A DNA stretch of 64,000 nt from a virus. The notes beneath the pieces are model-generated. The model did no database searches. It had not been told where the DNA came from and saw nothing but the letters and a program-made list of their open reading frames with translations. Where the stretch lies: IMG/VR virus record IMGVR_UViG_3300025161_000006, positions 1 through 64,000 of that record; one strand, written 5' to 3'. Numbering within the stretch: the first letter of the stretch is position 1; the number at the start of each line of letters is the position of its first letter. The translations under genes were made by a program, and so were the position numbers. This document shows, in pieces, positions 6,928 to 15,909 of this stretch.

Positions 6928-9450
6928 ATGGCTAAAACACCTGCAATAATTAGTCCAAACAATACTAGTCTTACATACTTTCCTTCACAGAAGAGAAAGG
7001 ATGCAGAAAAGACTACAGACTTCTTCAAGCAATGCATTGATGCTGGAGCATCTCTTGTAACCTATGGTGGACTATATAATAGTTCAGGGGTGAGAAGCAC
7101 AAAGAGAGAAAAGCTTATTAACTATAACCTTATTAATGGTATCATTGAAAAAGCTGAGATTGAGAGAATAACTAACCCACTGAGATTACAGGATGTATAC
7201 TTTCCTACTGTATATAGAAACTACCCTATCCTGAGTGATAACATTCAGCTACTTTGTGGAGAAGAAAGAAACAGGTTGATAGTACCTCATGTCACTGTGA
7301 TTAATAGTGATATAGTTAATCAGAAGCTTGAGAGAGTAAATCAAGAGTTCATGCAATATCTCTTTCAGACTTTACAGAAAGAAGCTTATGATGAAGAAAA
7401 AGTTAAGAAAGACATTCAGGATATAGTGCAATGGAGTAAATCCAGATATCTTGACAGAAGAGAAAAGATGGCTCAGGATACTCTGGACTATTTATTCAAA
7501 ACTCAGATGTTACGGGAAGAGTTTAGTCGTGGATTTAAAGACTTGCTCATAGTAGCAGAAGAGATTTATATTATTGATGTTATTGGTGGTGAGCCTATCC
7601 TCAGAAAGGCTAATCCCAATAGTATATTTACACTACGTAGTGGAGATTCCTGGAAGATTGAAGATTCAGATATTATTGTTGAAGAAAGTTACCTACCCAT
7701 AGGTGAAGTTATTGATAGATACTATGAGTATCTAACTCCTCAGCAGATTAAGCAGATAGAAGAGGGACAGAAGCTCACTGCGGGACTTGTAGCTAGCCTG
7801 AGCATGGGTAAGTCCACAGATGTTAATCTTGATGCTTATGTACAACAGATGGGACTTGGTAATCTTGTTACAGCTACAGCAAGCAATACAGGAGTATTCA
7901 GTGGTAATTATGATGCACAGGGTAATATTCGAGTTATACGTACTGTATGGAAAGGCATGAGACAGATAGGTGTGCTTGAGTATTTTGATGAGGCAGGAGA
8001 TAGACTTAAAAAGCTTGTTCCTGAAGGATATCCTGTCAGAGAAGAACTTGGTGAAGTAGTCACATGGTATTGGGTTAGTGAATGGTATGAAGGTACAAAG
8101 ATTGGCAATGACATATACATTAAGATGCAGCCCTGTGATATTCAGATGAGACATATGGATAATATATCCAGGTCTTCTCCAGGTATTGTGGGTACTATCA
8201 TGAATACTAATGCATCTAAGGCACGTTCATTAGTTGATATGGGCAAAGACTATCAATATCTATTCAATGCCTTTATGCATAAGTTACTTGACTTGTTCAT
8301 TAAGTCTAAGGGAAGAATAGGTAAGCTCCCTCTTCATCTGATGCCTCCAGGATGGAATATGGATAAGATTATGTACTATGCAGAATATCTTGGATGGCTA
8401 CCTATAGATGCTTTTAATGAAGGCAATGTAGGTGCAGCTACAGGTAAGCTTGCTGGTACTATGAATGAGAGTTCTTCTGTCATTGACCTGTCATTTGCTC
8501 AGGAGATAAGTCAGACATTTGTTATTCTTGACTTCATAAAGAGACAACTTGATAATCTGTGTGGTATAACACCACAAAGAAGAGGAGCAATAGATAACAG
8601 AGAAACTGTTGGTGGGGTAGAGAGGTCTATTGTTCAATCTTCTCTCTCTACAGAAGAGTGGTTCTCTGTGCATGAGAATACCATATCAAGAGCTTTGAGA
8701 GCTTTACTTGAAGCTGCTAAGGTAGCATGGAAAGACAAGTCATTCAAACGTCAATATGCTCTTGATGATGGTTCTATGGCAATACTTGACTTTGACTGGG
8801 AGATGTTTGTAGAGAGTGAGTATGGTGTAGATGTATCTGGTTCTTCTTCAGACTCTCTTATGCTCAGGACCATGCAATCTATGGTACCTCAGCTTATTAA
8901 TAAAGGTGCTCCTCTATCACTTATACTTGACCTTTATAGAACCAAGAACCCCGCTGCTCTACAGAAGAAGATTGAAGAATATGAAGCTAGAGTAGAGGCA
9001 GCTCAGCAGCAAGAGATGCAGCTTAGGAAGCAAGAGCTTGATGACGCGATGGCTCGCCAGCAAGCTATATTACAGCAAGAGCTTGATATTAAGAATAGGG
9101 AGCTAGACCTTGAACAATACAAGATTGATATGCAAGCTCAGATAGACCTTGAGATAGCAGCTATGCAAGCAAATAAAGATTATGCTGTATCTGAAGGTAG
9201 AAAAGGTATAAATGATGAGATAAAGAAGCAAGAGATTATTAACAAGGAATTTAGAGATAAGCAGGCGGCTTTACGTGCTGAAAGAGAGCAAGCAATTAAA
9301 CTTCAGATTGAAGCAAGGAAGTTACAGCTTAAAGCTGATGAGATAGCAGCAAAGGAGAGGTTGCAAAGGATGAAGGATGATGCTGCCATGCAAAGGGAAA
9401 GGTTAAAAGCTGAAACTTCTTTAAAGAATAAAGTATCAGGAGAGAAATAA
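6928..9450 (+). CDS. Portal protein, 840 aa
   Basis: ATG at 6928 (MAKTPAIISPNN) is preferred to a TTG 12 bases upstream. The gene directly follows the terminase, as in crAss-like phages, and length matches their portals. Residues about 60-600 contain the portal-like alpha/beta core with the conserved run GITPQRRGAIDNRETVGGVE about two thirds through. Residues about 680-835 are one very long charged coiled coil (repeated EL, QQ, KE heptads), forming the portal barrel or an internal extension. The protein forms the dodecameric ring through which DNA is packaged and ejected, and it seats the connector rings. Confidence 0.9.
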   Translation: MAKTPAIISPNNTSLTYFPSQKRKDAEKTTDFFKQCIDAGASLVTYGGLYNSSGVRSTKREKLINYNLINGIIEKAEIERITNPLRLQDVYFPTVYRNYPILSDNIQLLCGEERNRLIVPHVTVINSDIVNQKLERVNQEFMQYLFQTLQKEAYDEEKVKKDIQDIVQWSKSRYLDRREKMAQDTLDYLFKTQMLREEFSRGFKDLLIVAEEIYIIDVIGGEPILRKANPNSIFTLRSGDSWKIEDSDIIVEESYLPIGEVIDRYYEYLTPQQIKQIEEGQKLTAGLVASLSMGKSTDVNLDAYVQQMGLGNLVTATASNTGVFSGNYDAQGNIRVIRTVWKGMRQIGVLEYFDEAGDRLKKLVPEGYPVREELGEVVTWYWVSEWYEGTKIGNDIYIKMQPCDIQMRHMDNISRSSPGIVGTIMNTNASKARSLVDMGKDYQYLFNAFMHKLLDLFIKSKGRIGKLPLHLMPPGWNMDKIMYYAEYLGWLPIDAFNEGNVGAATGKLAGTMNESSSVIDLSFAQEISQTFVILDFIKRQLDNLCGITPQRRGAIDNRETVGGVERSIVQSSLSTEEWFSVHENTISRALRALLEAAKVAWKDKSFKRQYALDDGSMAILDFDWEMFVESEYGVDVSGSSSDSLMLRTMQSMVPQLINKGAPLSLILDLYRTKNPAALQKKIEEYEARVEAAQQQEMQLRKQELDDAMARQQAILQQELDIKNRELDLEQYKIDMQAQIDLEIAAMQANKDYAVSEGRKGINDEIKKQEIINKEFRDKQAALRAEREQAIKLQIEARKLQLKADEIAAKERLQRMKDDAAMQRERLKAETSLKNKVSGEK

Positions 9451-9453
9451 ACT

Positions 9454-12048
9454 ATGGCAGGTGAGGATGTAAAAATACTTACTACTACAGGCAATAAGGC
9501 CATAAGAGTAGGCAAGGATGCTACACTGCTTCCTATGCCTCTTAGTGTTTTGCATAGTGCAATCTCTAATGCAGTAGGGTCATATATTCCTTTAGTACCT
9601 GGTGCAGTTGCTGGTAATTTTCCTGTGCTGGCAACTGATGGGTCACTTACCAGTAGTTCTTACTCACCATCATCTTTTTCTCTATCTGCACATAATCATG
9701 ATGATAGGTATTATACTAAAACACAATTACAAACTCCAGGGCAAGCACAGGTACATTGGGGTAATCTAACCAATATAGGTATTCAATCTGATATCTTATA
9801 TTGGGACCTGGCTACTTTCAAGTATATGCCATATTCTTCCAAGCAATCTTCCCTGGTACATTTCTATACTGGTACAACCAACCCTGATAATACTACAAGG
9901 CTTAATTTGGATGCTTCTCTATATAGTACATCTCTTACTTCAATAGGAGACATTACAGCAGATAGTATTACCAGTAGAACAATTAGTTACTCTTCTGGAT
10001 TGGTAGGTTCAGGTTATAAGTTATGGAAGGATAGTAATAATTTGTATAACTTAGAACTAGACAAGCTCAGTGTGAGGGGTACAATGAATGTATTTGAGTT
10101 AAGAGTAAACAAGTACCGAGCCACTAATGGAGCTTTGTTAGTTTCAGATACTGTCAAAGCTTATGAAGGATTATTGTGGGATTCTGGAATTTCTAAATAC
10201 TACTTTACCGTAGAAAGTGCTGGAGAGATTACAGTAAGTACTAATGACCTTATCTGGGCACAGGAATTTAATGGCAATGATGTAACGCAGTACAGATACA
10301 AAGTATACTCAACTAACACTTCAACCAAACGTATTTACGTAGTAAATCCCGATGGCTCCACTCCTACCCAGGTTAACATAGCAGGAAAAGACTTTGTGAG
10401 GTTTGGTAATACTACTGATAGTTCAAGAAGGTCATTTGTTTTGCTCAATGCTTCAAGTTCAGACTTTGCCAAGCCTGTTATAGAAGTATGGGATGGAGTT
10501 AACTCTTTTACCTTTAATCAATCTACCCAGCTTAAAGCAAGGATGGGTAATTTACAGGGATTGACTTTTAATGGACAGGCTATTTCAGGATATGGGTTTT
10601 GGAGTAATCTGGCTTATCTGGAAGGAGCAGTTAATGCTACATCAGGTAAGATAGGTAACTGGAATATTAGTGGAGGGTATTTAAGTGCTTCAGACTCTAA
10701 TGGTTCTATTTCAGTAGGACAGGAAATAAATCTGTATGATTCTTCAGGTATTCAAAGGATAAATATTTGGAAGGGTAATATTGGTGGGGTAAGTTATTTT
10801 ACAGGAGGTTCAAGTCTAGCCTGGACTGGGACCAATGCTATTGATTATACCACAAATACTCATGCTCTTACCAGTTTTACTAACTTATCTAATCCACCTT
10901 ACTATATACAATCCCAATCAACTTTAAATGATAATATTATAAAAACTTATACTTCTTTACAGACACCTTCATATCATATAGAGGTTGCAGCTAATAAGAT
11001 ATATTCATTCTCTTATAAGCTGAGAATTTACATTTCTTATACCCTGGATGCTGATGACACTAATAACACAGATGGTCTAACCTACGTTAATTATATTAAC
11101 GGTTGGTACCAAATAACTGCCACCGTTTATGTCTATAATAGTAGTAATACACTGCTTGGTTCAAGTTCAGTAACCTCACCTCAATTTGCTCCACAAAATG
11201 GTAGTGGCTATCCTAACTATGTTGATGTAGCTGTTAATCTTAATCTGGGTACTATCACTACATCACAGGTGTATTTTAAGATTGTTTATTCCATTACTAA
11301 TAGTGTGAATGAAAGAAGGGAGAATACTGTTTGGAAGTATCTGGGAGGAAATGACTGGGTAGAAGATTATGAGTACACTTCCTATCATAACCTGACTATC
11401 ACTTACAATGTATGTGCTTATGAAGTTTACTTAAGAGGAGTATCAGGAGGATTTGTTCAAATAGGGAAGTCAGGATTCCAAAATATTAAGGATGACACTC
11501 ATTATTGGAGAACTGACCAAACTGATGCTTCTTATATGATGGATGTATATGGGCTGGTAAGATTTAGAAGTGATAGTGAAAGTTTTCCTATGTACATTAT
11601 AAGAAACTATAACTCTGATAATCCAGTTTTGTTGTTGCACCAATATGCTTTATCTTCTGGCACTTGCAAGGTTATTTCTTTCAAGGCAAGTAGTGCAGGT
11701 AATGATAAGGGATACATACAATGTAATATAGATACAGGAACTCTGTCTTTTGTGAGTTCTTCGGATGAGAGATTAAAGGAAGATATTACTGAGGCTACAC
11801 TGGATGCATTGAGCATTATTAAAGCTGCCCCACTGAAGGAATTTACCTTTAAGGATACAAAGACAAGAAGTATGGGATGGATTGCTCAGGATATGCTTGA
11901 GGTATATCCAGCAGCTGTGGCTAATGTAGAAGGATATAAAGAGAAAGGTGAATATCTTGGCGTAGCTAAGGATTACCTTATAGAAATACTGTGGAGAGCA
12001 GTACAACAATTAATTGATAAAGTTGAACAATTAAACACTAAAATTTAA
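9454..12048 (+). CDS. Fibre protein with C-terminal S74 intramolecular chaperone, 864 aa
   Basis: The C-terminal ~100 residues match the peptidase S74 chaperone: S770-D771-E772-R773 in SSDERLKEDI starts it and GWIAQDMLEVYPAAV follows. In this family the domain drives trimerisation of beta-helical fibres and then cuts itself off at the Ser-Asp site. Upstream sequence is Ser/Thr/Asn/Gly-rich with short beta repeats (for example NATSGKIGNWNISGGYLSAS, typical of phage fibres). The last residues form a short coiled coil (IEILWRAVQQLIDKVEQ). First gene of the fibre cassette. Tail or head fibre cannot be told apart here. Confidence 0.87.
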   Translation: MAGEDVKILTTTGNKAIRVGKDATLLPMPLSVLHSAISNAVGSYIPLVPGAVAGNFPVLATDGSLTSSSYSPSSFSLSAHNHDDRYYTKTQLQTPGQAQVHWGNLTNIGIQSDILYWDLATFKYMPYSSKQSSLVHFYTGTTNPDNTTRLNLDASLYSTSLTSIGDITADSITSRTISYSSGLVGSGYKLWKDSNNLYNLELDKLSVRGTMNVFELRVNKYRATNGALLVSDTVKAYEGLLWDSGISKYYFTVESAGEITVSTNDLIWAQEFNGNDVTQYRYKVYSTNTSTKRIYVVNPDGSTPTQVNIAGKDFVRFGNTTDSSRRSFVLLNASSSDFAKPVIEVWDGVNSFTFNQSTQLKARMGNLQGLTFNGQAISGYGFWSNLAYLEGAVNATSGKIGNWNISGGYLSASDSNGSISVGQEINLYDSSGIQRINIWKGNIGGVSYFTGGSSLAWTGTNAIDYTTNTHALTSFTNLSNPPYYIQSQSTLNDNIIKTYTSLQTPSYHIEVAANKIYSFSYKLRIYISYTLDADDTNNTDGLTYVNYINGWYQITATVYVYNSSNTLLGSSSVTSPQFAPQNGSGYPNYVDVAVNLNLGTITTSQVYFKIVYSITNSVNERRENTVWKYLGGNDWVEDYEYTSYHNLTITYNVCAYEVYLRGVSGGFVQIGKSGFQNIKDDTHYWRTDQTDASYMMDVYGLVRFRSDSESFPMYIIRNYNSDNPVLLLHQYALSSGTCKVISFKASSAGNDKGYIQCNIDTGTLSFVSSSDERLKEDITEATLDALSIIKAAPLKEFTFKDTKTRSMGWIAQDMLEVYPAAVANVEGYKEKGEYLGVAKDYLIEILWRAVQQLIDKVEQLNTKI

Positions 12049-12053
12049 GAACT

Positions 12054-12374
12054 ATGGACACAATAAACATTAGGAGAGGTAATAAGGTTGTAATACCTAT
12101 AACTTTTAAAGATGCTGATGGTAATGCTATAGACATTACTGGAGGAACTGTAACTTTCACTGTTAAGGCACCAGGTGCTAATGCTAATGCAATACAGAAA
12201 GTTATAACCACATTCTCTGACCCAACACACGGTAAGTGTGATGTAACTCTTGAGACTACAGATACAAGTCAACTCTGGGAAGGAAGGTATTTCTATGACG
12301 TTAAGCTTGTAACTTCATCAATCAATGAGAATACTGATATTGGTATACTTAATGTTACTGTACCACTGAGCTAA
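12054..12374 (+). CDS. BppU-like N-terminal domain protein, 106 aa
   Basis: Opening pattern INIRRGNKVVIPITFKDADG followed by a beta-sandwich (TVTFTVKAP ... RYFYDVKL ... GILNVTVP) matches the small immunoglobulin-like attachment domain found at the N-terminus of baseplate/upper fibre proteins of the BppU type, here as a stand-alone protein. It sits between two fibre genes with 5- and 11-base gaps. Likely an adaptor linking a fibre to the particle. Confidence 0.75.
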   Translation: MDTINIRRGNKVVIPITFKDADGNAIDITGGTVTFTVKAPGANANAIQKVITTFSDPTHGKCDVTLETTDTSQLWEGRYFYDVKLVTSSINENTDIGILNVTVPLS

Positions 12375-12385
12375 ATCTTACAACT

Positions 12386-13633
12386 ATGGGTATCAATGTT
12401 TTAATAAAAGACAATGCTATGGATGCAATTATAGGACAAACAGGAGTAGCTGCCTCTATTGGAGTGCAGCAAATAGGTATGAGTGCAGACAAATGGTGGC
12501 ATCATCCCGAGTGGGTTGATGTCTCGGATGTTGCCAACAATGAAATAAACTTACTTGTTGGAGATTTTAGTGTAGCAGCAGTTGCATTTCAGGTAAATGT
12601 TGCCAGCTCAGGCACTTACTATGTTGATTGGGGAGATGGTACTCAAACCTCTCATTCTTCTAACACAATAGCTCAGCATCAGTATGTTGTGGGTTCAGGC
12701 AAGCCTTGTTCTTTGGGTTATTCGACGTATAAGATAAGGATATGGGCGAGTAATACAATTACTTATTTTGCCGCTAAAGCACCAACTAACTATGTGTCTT
12801 ATTCATCAAATATGGTACTTCCCATCTTAGAGGCTTATTTTGGCACAACTGGGCTTACAGCACTTAATTCTGGTTTTGGTCAAACAATATCACTTGTTGC
12901 ACTTATTTTGCCAGATAGTCTTCTTTCTTGCAGTAATTTTGATTCAATGTGTTATTGTGTATGTAATTTAAAATACGTTAAAATGCCAATTAATACTTAC
13001 TCAAATGCAAGTTTTGGGTATGTATTCTTTAATTGTTATAGTTTGGAAAAGACTACACTAACCAATGTAACTTTACGTACTTCTATATTTGCTTATAATT
13101 ATAATTTAAAAGCGGTAAATTTTTCCAACTGTACACTTGGTAATGATGCATCATATTTATTTCATTCTACTCCGCAACTTAAAGAAGTAACATTACCATA
13201 CGGGCAGAATGTAACAAGTGCAGCAAGTATGTTTAATTTATCTGCCGTTCAGCAAATAAATAATTTAGAAAATCTGGGTAGTAGAACAACCGATGTAGAT
13301 TTTACTAATTTTTCTGCAGGTTCACCAACGCCACAAAACAAAACTTACAATATCTATGCAAGAATTTCGAGAATAGATATTAAAGGAGTTAATTCAAGTA
13401 ATATGAATGGCGCAGAAGTAGTAAGGCTTTACAACGCTGCAAGTTCAGGATTTGGCGGAGCATCACCGCAAGTAGATGTAAGCTACACCAAGATGAGTGC
13501 CACTGCGCTGAATGACCTGTTTGGCGACTTACCTACAATAAGTGGAAAGACTATTAAGATAACTGGGGCACTGGGAGCTGGTTCTTGCAATACAAGTATT
13601 GCAACAAGTAAGGGATGGACAGTGGTTAACTAA
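12386..13633 (+). CDS. PKD-like / BspA-type leucine-rich repeat surface protein, 415 aa
   Basis: Residues about 55-125 contain YYVDWGDGTQTSHSS followed by QHQYVV, the PKD-type beta-sandwich signature. Residues about 140-330 carry irregular BspA-like leucine-rich repeats (LKYVKMPIN, LKAVNFSNCTLG, LKEVTLPYGQNV). The C-terminus has another repeat-like unit (MSATALNDLFGDLPTISGKT). Such proteins are common receptor-binding or carbohydrate-binding tips in Bacteroidetes phages. Location in the fibre cassette supports a host-recognition role. The LRR part appears more AT-rich than the ends, which may reflect exchange of the central domain. Confidence 0.75.
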   Translation: MGINVLIKDNAMDAIIGQTGVAASIGVQQIGMSADKWWHHPEWVDVSDVANNEINLLVGDFSVAAVAFQVNVASSGTYYVDWGDGTQTSHSSNTIAQHQYVVGSGKPCSLGYSTYKIRIWASNTITYFAAKAPTNYVSYSSNMVLPILEAYFGTTGLTALNSGFGQTISLVALILPDSLLSCSNFDSMCYCVCNLKYVKMPINTYSNASFGYVFFNCYSLEKTTLTNVTLRTSIFAYNYNLKAVNFSNCTLGNDASYLFHSTPQLKEVTLPYGQNVTSAASMFNLSAVQQINNLENLGSRTTDVDFTNFSAGSPTPQNKTYNIYARISRIDIKGVNSSNMNGAEVVRLYNAASSGFGGASPQVDVSYTKMSATALNDLFGDLPTISGKTIKITGALGAGSCNTSIATSKGWTVVN

Positions 13634-13645
13634 AAAATTACAATT

Positions 13646-14200
13646 ATGAAAGCAAAGGTTATAAGGAATCAAGACGGCCAGTATTATGACATATTTACTG
13701 GAAGAAAAGCTGTACTACTCACTGCTGAATATGCTGTATATGGAAACTTAGAAGGGTGGTTAGATTTTAGTAATGAACAAGAGGCATGTAAATTTTTTGG
13801 ACTTGTTAGAGTAAATAACGAATCAGCTACTCTGTTAACTCCAGAAAAAAGTACAGATGTTCCGCAGAATTCATTCATCACATATGTTCTACAAAGTGAA
13901 TGCCCAATAGGTAGTATGGTAAGAACTGCTTATTGGTGTGGCGATATAAGTGCCTCTAACAATTATTTTAGGATTGACTTTCTTGTTAAGCATGAAGGGC
14001 ATCCAGAATTAGATAAGTGGATATATACGTATATTGATAAGCTTACAACCATAATCAACCCTACTACTGGTGAGCCAGTGAATGAGTATGACTTCTTTTA
14101 TACTATGGTCCAGCAAGGAGTACCCTTTTTGGATATTATTGCTTATGGTTTGCAGAAGGCTGATTTGGATGGAACAATTAATAAACGACTTTATTCTTAA
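13646..14200 (+). CDS. Hypothetical 184-aa fibre-cassette protein
   Basis: No family recognised. The N-terminus (MKAKVIRNQDGQYYDIFTGR) looks like a beta-strand tail-attachment segment, the centre has hydrophobic/aromatic strands (YFRIDFLVKHEG) and the C-terminus is helical. It is 12 bases from the LRR gene and is followed by a promoter-like box, so it closes the fibre cassette. A head-fibre or chaperone role is possible. Confidence 0.7.
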   Translation: MKAKVIRNQDGQYYDIFTGRKAVLLTAEYAVYGNLEGWLDFSNEQEACKFFGLVRVNNESATLLTPEKSTDVPQNSFITYVLQSECPIGSMVRTAYWCGDISASNNYFRIDFLVKHEGHPELDKWIYTYIDKLTTIINPTTGEPVNEYDFFYTMVQQGVPFLDIIAYGLQKADLDGTINKRLYS

Positions 14201-14215
14201 TACATGAAAAGTTTG

Positions 14216-14223
14216 TATATTTG
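14216..14223 (+). promoter_or_regulatory. Promoter-like -7 box TATATTTG
   Basis: TATATTTG at 14216-14223 fits TAnnTTTG, but no TTG lies at the right distance. The preceding ACATGAAAAGTTTG resembles the sequence before the box at 48839 (ACATATAAAGTTTT). Confidence 0.4.
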
Positions 14224-14259
14224 GTGCCTATTATATGTCTAATTAATAATCATACACTT

Positions 14260-14580
14260 ATGACAGTAAATTTAAATCTAAAAGACAGGCTTACTATGAT
14301 AGAACTCCTTCCTAAGCAGGGGGATATCATTACCATGATGCTTGTAAAGAACCTGTTAAGTAGGTTAGACTTTAGCTCAGAAGAGATTAAAGAGTTTGAG
14401 CTAAGGGTTGAGGAAGATTCTATTCGGTGGAATCCTGAGAAAGGAGATGCTGAAAAAGCAGTAGAGATTAGTGATGCAGAACTTAAGGTTGTAATGGATG
14501 GAATTGATGCTCTTGATAAAGAGAAGAAGATACCTATCAGTATGATAGACTTAATTTCAAAACTCAAAGCACTTAAGTAA
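14260..14580 (+). CDS. Hypothetical 106-aa acidic protein upstream of scaffold
   Basis: ATG at 14260 (MTVNLNLKDRLTMIELLPKQ) is chosen because upstream in-frame codons overlap the promoter-like box and because the TTATG context matches other starts. The protein is short, helical and acidic, with a C-terminal Lys-rich helix. It is flanked by two promoter-like sites, so it may be separately controlled. Possible small head-assembly factor; no recognised family. Confidence 0.75.
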   Translation: MTVNLNLKDRLTMIELLPKQGDIITMMLVKNLLSRLDFSSEEIKEFELRVEEDSIRWNPEKGDAEKAVEISDAELKVVMDGIDALDKEKKIPISMIDLISKLKALK

Positions 14581-14583
14581 CAT

Positions 14584-14614
14584 TTGGTTTATTTGATATA
14601 TTGTAGTAAATTTG
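14584..14614 (+). promoter_or_regulatory. Host-type promoter before scaffold and capsid genes
   Basis: TTG (14584-14586), 20 bases, TAAATTTG (14607-14614), followed by TCACA. The spacing is optimal for Bacteroidetes promoters. ATG of the scaffold gene lies 22 bases downstream. Confidence 0.72.
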
Positions 14615-14635
14615 TCACAAAATAAACGTATAGTT

Positions 14636-15874
14636 ATGGCAGATACCAAAGACAAAAATGCCGATACTTTAGGTATTGACTTCTCAGCCCTCATGGCTGA
14701 TGATAGTGTAACAGTTGATAGTAGTAAGACTGTTGATGATGACCACGCTCAGGTAGCTAAAGCAGCTAAAGATGCTAATAAAGATGCTCCTGAAGATATT
14801 GATGTAAACAAGGTTCTTGCTAACATGCTTGGTGATAAGGAAGAAGAACCTACTAAGCCTGAGGACAAAAAAGCTGCTGCACCTAAAGTAGATGATACTT
14901 TAGATGATAAAGCAGATAAATCTAAAGATACTAAGAAAGTAGATACAGGTGATGAGCCTTTTGCTCTTACCTTCGCTAAGTATCAATATGAACAGGGAGT
15001 TATCTCTGAGGTTGATGAAGAAACTATTAAAAAGATTGCTGAAGAAGAAGGTGAGGCTGCTGCTGTATCTTATGTTATAGCACATGAGCTTGATATTAAC
15101 AGAGCTCAGCTTCTTGAACATTACAATGAGCAATTCAATAAATTTGTTGAGCTTACAGAAGGAGGAGTTCCCCATGAAGAAGCTGCTGATATTGTTAAGC
15201 TTACTTCTCAGATAACCAGTATAACTCCTGAAGACCTTAAAGGTGATGATAAGGAAGACTTGCGAAGAAGCATCCTTACTGCTTACTATAAAAATACTAT
15301 GGTAGGAGCTTCTGATGCTAAAATCAAGAAGATTGTTGACAATCATATTGCTCTATCTGAAGATGTTGAGGAAGCTACTAATGCTCTTGAAGAACTTAAG
15401 GCTATTGCTAAGAAAAAAGAAGAAGAGGCTATCATTGCTGCAAAGCAAAGAGAAGAAGCTTATAAACAGTCTATACAGCAATATGTTGAGTCTGTTAAGA
15501 AAACTGTTGGTGAAATAGATGAGATTATTCCAGGACAGAGAATTAATAAGCAGACCAGGCAAAAGATGGAAGAGCTTATTCTTAAACCTCATACTACAGA
15601 TGCTCAAGGTAGAGCTTTGAATGGCATATGGGCTAAGCGCGCTGAGAATCCCCAGAAGTTTGATGCTATTCTTGCCTATATGGTTGCTACAGGAGCATTC
15701 GATGGTAAATGGAATAAAGTAGCTGATGTAAAGAAATCAAAGGTGGTAGATGAACTTGAAGAACACCTTAAAAGAAAATCATATACTTCATCCCTTGGTA
15801 GTAGTGCTACAAAGAGGGGTGAGGATATTGATGGAAGAGACTATCTTGAAAGTATGAAGAAAGTCTTTTCATAA
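14636..15874 (+). CDS. Capsid scaffold-like protein, 412 aa
   Basis: The start is ATG 14636 (MADTKDKNAD); an upstream in-frame codon lies inside the promoter. The first ~110 residues are extremely acidic and disordered (many D, E, K, T). Residues about 120-350 are charged helices with a strong coiled coil (EELKAIAKKKEEEAIIAAKQ). The C-terminus ends in a basic/helical patch, as in scaffolds that contact the capsid protein. Placement directly before the major capsid gene (35-base gap) is classic for scaffolds. It probably templates prohead assembly and is then lost. Confidence 0.8.
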   Translation: MADTKDKNADTLGIDFSALMADDSVTVDSSKTVDDDHAQVAKAAKDANKDAPEDIDVNKVLANMLGDKEEEPTKPEDKKAAAPKVDDTLDDKADKSKDTKKVDTGDEPFALTFAKYQYEQGVISEVDEETIKKIAEEEGEAAAVSYVIAHELDINRAQLLEHYNEQFNKFVELTEGGVPHEEAADIVKLTSQITSITPEDLKGDDKEDLRRSILTAYYKNTMVGASDAKIKKIVDNHIALSEDVEEATNALEELKAIAKKKEEEAIIAAKQREEAYKQSIQQYVESVKKTVGEIDEIIPGQRINKQTRQKMEELILKPHTTDAQGRALNGIWAKRAENPQKFDAILAYMVATGAFDGKWNKVADVKKSKVVDELEEHLKRKSYTSSLGSSATKRGEDIDGRDYLESMKKVFS

Positions 15875-15909
15875 CTCTATTGGTTTAACCTTTTTAATAC
15901 GTAACTAAA

